Of a stretch of 64,000 bases of DNA, positions 10,825 through 20,062 are shown one piece after another. The stretch spans positions 9,007,122-9,071,121 of the forward strand of contig NC_087377.1 in assembly GCF_963675165.1 (NCBI RefSeq), in the 5' to 3' direction. How positions within the stretch are numbered: the stretch's first letter is position 1; the number at the start of each line of letters is the position of its first letter. A program made the translations under genes and the position numbers. The notes beneath the pieces were generated by a model that saw only the letters and a program-made list of their open reading frames with translations, had not been told where the DNA came from and searched no databases. The stretch is from Halichondria panicea. Its lineage: Eukaryota > Porifera > Demospongiae > Suberitida > Halichondriidae.

Positions 10825-11877
10825 TGTCATAAAATTTTGGGCCCCCCCATGTTTAGGCCCCCCCGGGCCTAGAATTTTAAAATTTTGGGCCCCCCGGGCC
10901 TAGGATGTTAACAGTTTAGGCCCCCCAGGGGGTCCAAACTGTTAACATTCTAGGCCCCCCACTGTGAGATTAGGCCCCCCTCTTCTGCTATCCTTTTCTG
11001 CATGATAGAACGAAGTCAAAGAGATATAATAATATGGTAAGGTTAGCTCTATTAGTTGACAAAGCATCAAAGAGACTGCATGCATGCAAAGACTCTGTAT
11101 CAAAGTAGCAAAAATGTTTGCATTATTATTCTATCATGGAATTCAAAGTGAAGGAAGATTTACCTTTCAAGTTACTCATGCTTTACCTATAAGAGTTAAA
11201 TGCTTTGATGCAGCTCTGCAATGTTGGATCTGCCTGTAAGACAATCGATGTTGTTGCATAGCTATCGCCATATTTGCAACTTCGTGCTTACTTTCTCAGC
11301 CAAATTTCAGAACAAAAAAAGTATAAAACACACAATTTCAGTGCAAAGACAACAATTCATATCTTCCTCTATGTTTTCCTATACATAGAAGATGTAAATT
11401 GTTGTGGGGATGCTCCAATAGCATCACTGGCTCAGCTCTCAAGTAATGTGGAATCACAGATAGAAGTCAAGAGAGAAACTGTTGTATCATGGTGGAATCA
11501 CAATAGCAGTTTCCTTTCGGGACAAGGGTAATCTTGGACAGTCCTGACCAATTCAGGACAGTTGGCACCTATGTGCTTCGTGCTGCATGAGGCCTGATTC
11601 GACATGGTGCAGTGTGATGGCTGTGAGACCAGTGGTATACTACTGTACATGCATGAAATGTGTGTGTGTGAGGAGAGCTGCATTCAGTAACTGGCACTGC
11701 ATAGACTGTGAAGACCATAGAAGACTGTATTGGTGTATTTTGAGAATGCACTGTCACATAATGTTACCGCTGTTTCGCTGTTAATGGGGGGCCTAAAATT
11801 TTAAGAGGGGGCCTAAAATGTTAAAATTCTAGGCCCGGGGGGGCCCAATCTCATGGGGGGCCTAAAATTTTATGACA
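10825..11877. mobile_element. GC-ended DNA transposon inserted in Gypsy pol, CCGG target duplication
   Basis: The ends are inverted copies of TGTCATAAAATTTT followed by G/C-rich GGGCCCCCC blocks. CCGG is duplicated at 10821-10824 and 11878-11881. Removing the insert rejoins the protease frame to the downstream pol frame. The interior has short open stretches but no intact transposase. At 11565-11720, cysteine/histidine codons (MVQCDGCE, WHCIDCED) spread over different frames look like a broken PHD finger. Superfamily unknown; a 4-bp palindromic duplication fits few known groups. Confidence 0.75.
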
Positions 11878-14388
11878 CCGGCAGTTAGGCATTATTATGT
11901 ACCACAACGAAGTGCGCCCAGTCAAGACCGCCCAGTCAAGACCAACCGAGACCAGAGCCTGAGCACAGTACCGCTGGTACAAGTAAGCCTAGTTAAGAAA
12001 GTGAACCTACTACCTCACCAGAGCATAGTAGCTCAGGTCCATTGTGATGCAAAGGAAGTGGCCTGTCTTATTGAACAACCGGAACGCTTAGTCCTCGAGA
12101 CTGGAGTACAGGTCGAAGCCACCTTGATTGAGCCGGACAGTAGAGGCATTGCTAACGTGATTCTATCTAACCCCAATGGATACTCTTGTCACTTGAGCAC
12201 CGGAGATGTTGTAGGACTCTCACACCAAGTACCATTTTTGTGGAACCAGCAGAAGAAGAAACTGAAATTGTACCTGCTAGCGGTGATGTCTGACACAGAA
12301 CGTTGTAAAGTACTAAGAGAAGCTGTCGGTCAACCAGAAAAACTAAGTTGGGAGCAAACTGAGAAGTTACATGATTGTCTGGAAGAGTTCCATAGTGCAT
12401 TTAGCCTCGACGACAATGAGCGAGGAGAAACCGATCTCGTCGAAATGGAGATTTGGACTGGAGACGCAACACCTAAACGAGTCCCCGCCAGAAGTCCCCG
12501 CCAGAAGGATGCCACTAGCTGTCAGACAAGAAGTATCTAGGCAGCTTAAGAAGATGCAAGAAGAGGGCATCATCTAGCCATCCCACAGCCCGTGGGCTAG
12601 CCCGATTGTAATGGTGCAGAAAAAGGACGGTTCCCATCGTTTCTGTGTAGACTACCGGCAACTAAACGCAGTGACGAAACTGGGCACTTATCCTTTACCA
12701 AGAGTTGACGATCTATTGGATCAACTTGGAGAATCCCGGTTCTTTACTACTGGCCAGCGGTTATTGGCAGATCCGGGTAGCACAAGGAGCAAGGGCATTT
12801 GTAGTACCTCATGGCCTGTTCGAATTTCGAGTTATGCCTTCTAATGCACCAGCGGTCTTTTAACGTCTGATGCAAAGAGGTCTGAATCCAAAAGAAGGAC
12901 AAGCATTTGTGTCAGTCTATATTGATGATATTCTCATCTATTCTCGAACCTTGGAGGAACACCTTAGCCACTTGCGCCTTGTGCTTGAGAGGAAGTTGAA
13001 GATATCCAAATGTGCTTTTGTCAGACAAGAAGTTGAGTATCTAGGCCACATTCTCACTCCTGACGGATTGAAGACAAATCCCAAACTGGCCCAGTCCGTG
13101 GAAGACTTCCCCATTCCCAAGAACGTCAAGGAAGTTCGACAATTTCTTGGCCTGTGCTCGTACTACAGACGGTTCATCCACCAGTTCGCTTCGATCTCCC
13201 AACCTCTCAATATGCTGACTAGAAAGAATGTGACCTTTGCTTGGACTGAAGATTGTCAAAAGTCATTCGCTACTCTTAAACAGTGCCTGATCAGTACTCC
13301 GGTTTTGGCTTACCCGTCGTTAGACCAAGCATTTGTGGTAGAGACCGATGCAAGCATTCTGGGACTTGGAGCAGTTTATCACAACTCCAACAAGACGAGC
13401 TCTATCATCCAGTCGCCTATGCCAGCTGATCACTGACTGCTGCAGAACGGAACTACGATGTCACTGAGTTGGAGACTCTTGCAGTGGTCTGGGCTATGAG
13501 CCACTACCGCAGTTATTTGCATGGTCAAGATGTAACGGTGTATACAGATCACTCTGCCGTTAAAGCGACTCTCAATGCACCCAGCCCTTCTGGAAAGCAC
13601 GCTCGCTGGTGGACCAAGGTCTACGGGGCTGGAGTCCGGAATCTCAAGATACTCCACAAGCCTGGGAAGAATAATGGTAATGCAGATGCTCTCTCACGTA
13701 GCCCATGCAATCCTGCCCCGGAAGAAGGAATGGGAGAAGCTGAACTGCAAGTAGCAGCAATCTCTTCGAACCTCATCGGAGATCACGATCTCTCTTCTCT
13801 CTTGTCACAAGATCACTCGTCTACAGAACAACGTATATCTTTCAGAGAAGAGCAACTCAAGGATCCACTACTCTTGAACTCGATCCACTATCTAGAAGAT
13901 GGAACACTGCCAGATGACGATAAGATAGCACGAAAGCTCATTCTACAAAGTTCTCTGTTCACGATCTCGGGAGGCATGTTACATTTCATAGACTCTAAGA
14001 AGAAGCACCGGGTGAGGGTTGCCGTACCCAACCACCTGACTGGACAAGTATTGGATTTGTGTCATCGAGGATTAAATGGAGGACATTTCTCTGCCAATCG
14101 TACTTACAAAACTCTTGCCGGAAAATGGTGGTGGGAAGGAATGTATAGTGCTACCGAAAGATTTGTGAAGAGCTGTCCGGAATGTGCAATCGTTTCGGGC
14201 ACTGGTCGCCGCCAACCTCCTCCACTTCACCCGATCCCAGTTCATCGCCCCTTTCAAATCGTAGGGGTTGACGTAATGGACCTACCGGTGACTACCAATG
14301 GAAACAAACATGTTGTGGTGTTTCAAGATTATCTGACCAAGTGGCCCATGGTATATGCTATACCTGACCAGAAAGCCCACAGGATCTC
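11878..14388 (+). pseudogene. pol: Ty3/Gypsy reverse transcriptase, RNase H and N-terminal integrase
   Basis: In order: a spacer region, then RT beginning near 12590 (MVQKKDGSHRFCVDYRQLN), a damaged palm stretch near 12760-12860, the YIDDIL catalytic box at about 12920, thumb motifs (VRQFLGLCSYYRRFI), RNase H (VYTDHSAVKA, GKNNGNADALSRSP), and the integrase zinc module (CHRGLNGGHF then CPEC) with the first catalytic Asp in VGVDVMDLP. Frames change near 12510, 12765, 12860 and 13435, with an in-frame stop near 12575. Coding sense ends near 14388, where the sequence switches into an inverted transposase fragment. The rest of the integrase lies inverted at 14922-15590. Confidence 0.85.
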
Positions 14389-14559
14389 CCGCATTCCTGT
14401 TTGCTGAAACCTCGTAAATATACTGTATGCTGTGCTTGCTGCAATATTTAAGTTAGTAGCTATCTTGTCATAGGTAAGATTCATACCAATTCTTTGATAG
14501 ACTACTCTCCAGCGTAGATTTATGCCATAGGCTTTCTTTCTTCCCGGTTCAGCTGACAT
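14386..14559 (-). pseudogene. Helix-turn-helix part of a Tc1/IS630-like transposase
   Basis: The minus strand starts with ATG at 14559 and reads MSAEPGRKKAYGINLRWRVV, then a winged HTH-like segment (KIATNLNIAASTAYSIFTRF), ending at FQQTG near 14395. This is the DNA-binding half of the transposase whose catalytic half is on the plus strand at 15595-16345. The two halves point in opposite directions because the block between them appears inverted. Confidence 0.65.
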
Positions 14560-14921
14560 TTTGCTATAGTATTACATTTGAATTTCCCGCGGTTTTCCTC
14601 CTCTTGTAAGCGCAACACGGAAGTCTGTACGTCAACGCAAATTCGAACGCAACTGATTCGTTTTTGAAGCAAGTACTTCGTCTTCTTGTTGCGCTGACTA
14701 GGTTCAAAGAGGTCAGGGAGGTGTAAATCCATGTTCATAACACCTTCCGTCTCCAGGTCGTTTTCCGGGTCCGGATTATCTTCTGTCGTAGGGATTCCAC
14801 CATTACTGTCTTCCGGCTCCAAATTATTCTCGGTTGGCTCCGTTGCCGGCGCAATTGTCGTTTCGATTAGTTTTTCAACTCATCGGGGTAGAGTACCTTC
14901 CGAATGGCGATTAGCTCCATA
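14560..14921. other. Gypsy 3' tail and upstream region of the Tc1-like gene, shared repeat
   Basis: On the minus strand an acidic, proline/asparagine-rich open stretch (14660-14880) follows the integrase stop and is probably the tail of the Gypsy element. At about 14575-14655 a block with TTTCCCGCGG and GCGCAACACGGAAGTCTGTA matches 22722-22800 in the same orientation. It lies just 5' of the HTH start codon, so it may be a transposon end or a promoter. No LTR pair was recognised. Confidence 0.4.
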
Positions 14922-15590
14922 CTAATAATACCCTAGTGGGAATCCAGGAGGGCAGAAACAAACTCTCATCTGGTGAACTTGGATCGCGTTCTCTTCCGGG
15001 AAGTAGACTTTAACTACAGAGATGTCGGGGTCTTCTCTCGCAATAATTCCGTGCCAAGGTCTAGAGAGTTTCCTTAATTTCCCTTGTTCTTCACTGGGAA
15101 AGCGAATGAGTACTTGATCTCCGACTTTGAATGGTTTTTGTCGAGCTTTCCGGTCGTAATAGTGCTTGTACACGCTCTCTACCGCCAACAAACGAGCTGA
15201 GGATAACATTGTAGTGACTTCCACACGATAATCTTCTGGAACTGTCCAGTCCAATTCTGACGGTGGAAGATAAGCAGCTTCTGTGGGCGAACGCAGATCG
15301 GTTCCAAATAGTAAGTAGGAAGGCTTCTCTCCAGTACTTTCGTAGGGTGTATTCCTGTAAGCGTAGAGTACACAGAAACGATCCCATTGCTTGCCAAATC
15401 GAGCTGCATGTTTACGTAACATGGATTTCAAGGTTCGATTGAATCTTTCCACCATGCCGTCGCATTCGGGGTGATACGCTGTAGTATTCAATTTCTTGAT
15501 TCCCAGCATTTGGCAGAGATCTCGCATTAAGTGAGATAGGAGAATTGTACCACGGTCAGACAGCAGGCACTCGGGAATTCCATAGAATGG
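14922..15590 (-). pseudogene. pol: Ty3/Gypsy integrase core and C-terminus, inverted
   Basis: On the minus strand this reads from PFYGIPECLLSDRGT (second catalytic Asp) through YHPECDGMVERFN (third acidic residue), RNTPYESTGEKPSYLLFG, and the C-terminal DNA-binding region (FKVGDQVLIRF, RKLSRPWHG), to a stop at 14922. It is the direct continuation of the plus-strand integrase that ends at 14388, but in the opposite orientation. Its frame is continuous. The reading frame upstream of 15590 on the minus strand is unrelated sequence. Confidence 0.85.
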
Positions 15591-15594
15591 TGAG

Positions 15595-16345
15595 TGTGAA
15601 CAAAGGAGAGAGCTAAATGTACATGAAGAAATATATACAGTTGGGATGGTGCTCGAGAATCCATCCATGTATCTCTCTGAGGTGTGCCACGAATTGGAGG
15701 AAGCAATGGGGGTTGTGGTGACTCCCCCAACTATTTGTCGGCTACTTAGAAGATATGGAATCACTCGAAAGAAGATTCAACAAGTAGCTCTCCAAAGGTG
15801 CTATACACTCCGTGTAGCATTTATGGCTCAGTGTTTACTATTTAATCCAGACCAGTTTGTAAGTATGGATATGCAATAAGAGGATTGGCACCACAGAATA
15901 AACGCCTGTTGAGTCGTGGGCAAAAAGTTAATGCTATTGCTGGCATGAGCACTGATGGTGTAGTAGCTGTTGAAGTTATTAAGTCTAATGTTGATGCGGA
16001 AGTGTTCTTTGACTATGCAAGACGATCCCTCATACCAAACATGCTACCATTCAACGGATCTAATCCTTGTTCAATTGTTATAATGGACAATTTGTCTGTG
16101 CACCACACTCAAGATATCACAGATCTATTCAGACAAATGGGCATACTTTTACTATTTCTTCCACCGTATAGTCCTGATCTCAATCTGGCAGAAGAAATGT
16201 TTAGTTTTGTAAAAAACTACTGAAGGAAACACGATAACCTACTGCAAATTGTCACCAACCCAACTGATATAATACACTCAGCTTTTGATAGTATCACCAG
16301 TGAACATTGTACTGCTTGGATTCGACACAGCGGTTACTCAAAATA
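15595..16345 (+). pseudogene. Catalytic part of a Tc1/IS630-like DDE transposase
   Basis: The plus strand encodes MYLSEVCHELEEAMGV, an HTH-like segment (TPPTICRLLRRYGITRK), the first Asp in FVSMD, the second in IVIMDNLSVHH, and PPYSPDLNLAEEMFSF with the final Glu: the IS630/Tc1 DDE pattern. About 15 residues are missing after FVSMD (near 15875), with a frame change. An in-frame TGA at 16221-16223 precedes the last 40 residues. The N-terminal half is inverted at 14386-14559. Inactive copy. Confidence 0.75.
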
Positions 16346-16463
16346 ATTTGTGCACTCCATTCATATAATATAGTTACACATTGTCATTCATACACAATAC
16401 TTGATTTGAAGGCAAGAAATTTCCTGATTCTTTAATTCTCAAATTTAGCAATGTTACAAACAG

Positions 16464-17237
16464 TCAATAGTTGGATTTAATTTCCTCCATGATTGCCTTT
16501 TGCATTTCATCATACTGCAGTTGAGAAATGGCACCTTTCTCAAGCAGTGAGTGCCATTTAACTAACTGCTCAATGCACTGACTCCGGAGGCCAACCCTTT
16601 TACTGGGAGAAGTAATAATTGATGGTGAAGACTTAGAGGCAGCTTGAGGTGAAGGTGGAGAATTCTCGCGTCCTTCACTAGCAGTCTGCAATTTTCGTTT
16701 CTTTGTTCCTCGGAAGTAGGGTCAATCTGGAGGATCATCGTGTGAATCGTGTTTTCCCACATGAATCAAATGTGCCCAAGCATTACACTTTTCTACTGAA
16801 TATTGATTGCCATGCTTATCTTGAAGTTTCTTCACGATGCACTCAACTTCGTTAATTTTCGAAGCAATTGCTTCCTTCTTAGATTTGGAACTTGTCTCTG
16901 CTTTTTTCGATTTACTGCATGTAGTGATCTCAGATCCTTCAGGGTTCTCAGAAAAGCACCAGAGCAGAATCTCAGTCTTTCTCTTATAAATGTCATACAT
17001 GGTATCTACATTCATCTGCCTGGCTCAATGTAGCTGGGTGATACTTTTGTCCAAACACTTTTGTAACTGTTCTGTTAGTTCATCAAATGAGGAGAAATGA
17101 TCATAAGCACTAAGCTTTCTGACAGTGTATTCGGACTTGCGTACTGGGTTCACTACCTTTACCGTATATACGTAGTGTTTAGAAGATAATTTTGAAGGGG
17201 AAATCCTAACCCATGCTGTTTCACACTGTGTACACAA
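16464..17237 (-). pseudogene. Unrecognised gene with two in-frame TGA codons
   Basis: One minus-strand frame runs for about 258 codons from 17237 to 16464, broken only by TGA at 17025-17027 and 16722-16724. The protein is lysine/serine rich in the middle (SKSKKAETSSKSKKE), has a charged helical segment (KINEVECIVKKLQDKHGNQ) and ends in a helical piece (QLVKWHSLLEKGAISQLQYD). I do not recognise a domain. Its place next to the SWIM/YqaJ gene, head to head, suggests it belongs to the same transposon. TGA could come from CGA by CpG decay. It might also be recoded, but no SECIS-like structure was checked. Confidence 0.5.
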
Positions 17238-17477
17238 AGGGTATTACATGGAAACATATTAGCCAATTTTATTTACTTACTTCTACTTCGATGCAGCTTC
17301 TAGAAGCAGCGCTAACTGTAGCTTTGGGTGCTGAAACTTCCACTCTACTTTGGCCTTGCCAACAACGACCCATAGAGATAGACCCAGGGCTAGGCCCAGG
17401 GTATAGTGAGTGGGACTGGTAGTCACAACTCTCCATGTAATCAGGCCAGCCAGAGTCCCCGTTAATGTTGTTACCGG

Positions 17478-18216
17478 TATTTTACTGCTGGTTGGGTTCA
17501 AACGGCACAGTGGAAAGCCTATGCCGATGTTGTGCTTATTAAAGGCAAAGTGAAACACAGCTACAGTGCTAATTTACCACCACTTCAAGCGTGGTTCATC
17601 GTTAAGCATGATGGCGCAGTATTATGTGGGCATTGTACATGTATGGCTGGTCTGGCAGAAACCTGCTCTCATGTTGGTGCACTGCTTTACTGGGTCGATG
17701 CTGCCGTTCGAATGAGGGACGATACAACGTCAACATCGAAACCAAACAAGTGGATGATGCCCTCACCAGTATCACAAATACCCTACCTCCCTTTAAGCGA
17801 AATCAAGACTTTTTCAAGTACTCAGCATGAAGCACAGCCATCGTCAAGTAAAAAAATATGCATCCGGCCCTCTACAGAAGAGCTTAAAACTTTTTATGGA
17901 GAGCTTAGCAGTTGCTCAAAAAAGCCGATAGTACTGTCATTATCACTCGACCATAACCAATCTTTTGTTCACGCATCAAATCACTTACCGACACCACTGC
18001 AGTCTTTATACGACCCAGATAATCTAGATTTAGGTTATGAAGAGCTCCTTTCGAAGTCAGAACAGTTTGGTGAGGATGTTACATCGAAAATGTGTTGCAG
18101 ATTAGCTCTTTCCTTGGCAATCTGTTGTAGAAATTACAACGACGGTAACGAATCGTTATGATGAATTAGATGAAGTTGTATGTGAGCTCCTCCCTGACAA
18201 ACAAACTGTAGTCTAG
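17478..18216 (+). CDS. SWIM zinc-finger exon of an ISL2EU-type SWIM-YqaJ protein
   Basis: From YFTAGWVQTAQWKAYADVVL near 17482 the frame continues through HGAVLCGHCTCMAGLAE-like SWIM residues (CxC, then CSHVGALLYW), a proline/serine linker, and LYDPDNLDLGYEELLSKS at about 18010-18060. In metazoan ISL2EU-type elements a SWIM domain commonly precedes a YqaJ nuclease, and that nuclease is found at 19055-19930 on the same strand. A possible donor (GTGAGG) is at 18071. Beyond it the frame degrades and ends at 18159-18161. Real 5' start not identified. Confidence 0.6.
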
Positions 18217-19054
18217 GTAACGGCCTTATCAGTCAAGTAGGCTAAAAATCTGTGTCCTTTGATGTAAGCTTTGATGTCTCTTTGTGCATATGTAGTTAAA
18301 AAAAAAAAGAAACCTTTGACTAGCTAGGAAGAGTAGCAGCAGTAGTAGTAGGAAGAGTAGCAGTAGTAGTAGCAGTGCAAGCAGGACTAGACTAGATTAA
18401 AAAGTTGGTGGAACGAATAACTGACCGTTTGGACGTCACCTGGCTGCCAGACTTTCATCTAGACTCTTCCCCCTGAGTAGCTGGCCTTTCTCTAAGCCAC
18501 AAAACTGAGCAAGAAGCTGAAGAAGCAGCTAGCTAGACAGAGACATGTACCTAGCCTTGAGAATTGGGAGGCGTGGCTCAACTAGTTAGCCCAGCCCAGA
18601 GGAATTGTTACCGTGGGTACTGAACAACCGTAGAAGTACAGCTACCCCTGGCTTTACTGAATTAACTAGCTGTGTCTGCTGTCTAGTTGGACCAGATTTA
18701 GCTAGATAATGGGGTAGAGAATAGTTGAGCGGTGCTGTGTGTAGCTTGAACTGTACTGGCTGGCAAGAATCTAGTAAGCACCCTATGCACTGATAACTCG
18801 TCAGAATGGAGGGTATGTTCTAGGGATCTGGACAGCTGTACATCCAAAGGAGCCAGGGAGTACCAATCATCTTCTCCCAGTCTCTGACACGCTAAACAAA
18901 AGGAGCTAGAACTGGGAGTCCCAGCTAGAATTGCTAGCCGGATCTAGACTAATAGAATGACATGGAGGCGTGGTGAGGCCGGATCCACACTAATTGATCG
19001 ACCTAAAGACGCTCCTGTTCCAGACTTTCACAAATGGTAAGGAAAGGGTTATAG
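18217..19054. other. Interval between SWIM and YqaJ exons (intron and/or insertion)
   Basis: No coding sense. It holds an A-run at 18300, a TAG/CAG-type microsatellite at about 18328-18378, and short repeated words (GGCGTGG, GCCGGATC) near 18940-18985. The right edge has a plausible acceptor (TTATAG at 19049-19054) just before the YqaJ exon. Phases do not match the 18071 donor, so one exon may be missing or lost. Confidence 0.4.
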
Positions 19055-19930
19055 GAACTAACCAGAGGTCAATCTTCATCAAGAAAGTGGTTTAGGTACC
19101 GTAATGGTAGGATCACTGCATCTCGATTTCATGCAGTATTACACACAAACCTACAAAAACCTTCACAATCACTTTTAAAGAGTATTTGCTATGCAGAAAT
19201 GAATGCCCACTCTTTTCGTAGCGCCGCTTGTGAATGGGGCTGCTCACACGAAAAGGATGCTTTGGAAGCGTATGAGTTATCGATGAAAGATCTACATACT
19301 CACTTTAAAGTCGAATGTTGCGGATTTTTTGTTTCACAAATGCAGCATTACTTAGGCGGTACCCCTGATAGTGTAGTATCTTGTGATTGCCATGGTCAAG
19401 GAGTTGTTGAGGTTAAATGTCCCTACTGCGCTAGGGATTCAAGTGTTTCAATACAAGCAAAAGAAAACCGACGATTTTGTCTTGAAACAGTAGAAAATGG
19501 ATCAATCCGACTAAAGCCAGCACATCCATACTACTATCAATGTCAACTTCAAATGTTTGTTTCAGGATGGAACTATTGTGACTTTGTTGTGTGGACAAAA
19601 CAAAGCACACATGTCGAACGCATTAACATAGATGACAATCTTTTGTCACAATCTTTACCAATCGCAAAGGAATTCTTCTATAAGTGTATATTACCAGAGT
19701 TGCTTGGGAAATGGTACACGCGACAATCAGCCACCCGTATCCAATCTACAGAAGAACGACCAGTAGATGATCTTGATGATGGTACATGGTGCCTTTGCAA
19801 CGAAGTGCTAGGTGGTGAAATGGTTCGATGCGACAATGAGTCTTGCCAAACAAGATGGTACCATTTAGTGTGTTTAAAACTAAGTGTTGCGCCACAAAAA
19901 TGGCTTTGCCCTACATGTAGAAGAAAATAG
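19055..19930 (+). CDS. YqaJ-like nuclease with C-terminal PHD finger
   Basis: The exon begins after an acceptor at 19054 and reads ELTRGQSSSRKWFRYR then GRITASRF, the start of a lambda-exonuclease-like YqaJ domain. The PD-(D/E)xK core is visible: acidic residues in WGCSHEKDALEAY, GGTPDSVV and VVEVKCPY (Asp, Glu, Lys). The YYYQCQLQMFVSGW helix follows. At residues about 245-290 a PHD finger (WCLCNE, MVRCDNESC, WYHLVCLKL, WLCPTC) ends the protein at 19930. The frame is intact over 876 bp. It probably acts as a DNA nuclease of an ISL2EU-type transposon; the PHD could bind histone tails. It is convergent with the transposase at 20063. Confidence 0.8.
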   Translation, partial: ELTRGQSSSRKWFRYRNGRITASRFHAVLHTNLQKPSQSLLKSICYAEMNAHSFRSAACEWGCSHEKDALEAYELSMKDLHTHFKVECCGFFVSQMQHYLGGTPDSVVSCDCHGQGVVEVKCPYCARDSSVSIQAKENRRFCLETVENGSIRLKPAHPYYYQCQLQMFVSGWNYCDFVVWTKQSTHVERINIDDNLLSQSLPIAKEFFYKCILPELLGKWYTRQSATRIQSTEERPVDDLDDGTWCLCNEVLGGEMVRCDNESCQTRWYHLVCLKLSVAPQKWLCPTCRRK

Positions 19931-20062
19931 TAACTATATATAACTAAATATCATGCAGTCATCCTTTTCACACCTTTTTTGGCAATAATAATTTTTGATT
20001 GCATGTGTGTTCATAAAAAAAAACTTGAAGTCACTGCATGCATGTATGTGTATAAATAGTAA

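Noticed and set aside
16464-17237. Selenoprotein explanation for in-frame TGA
   Set aside because: Two TGA codons in a low-complexity, transposon-linked frame are better explained by decay.
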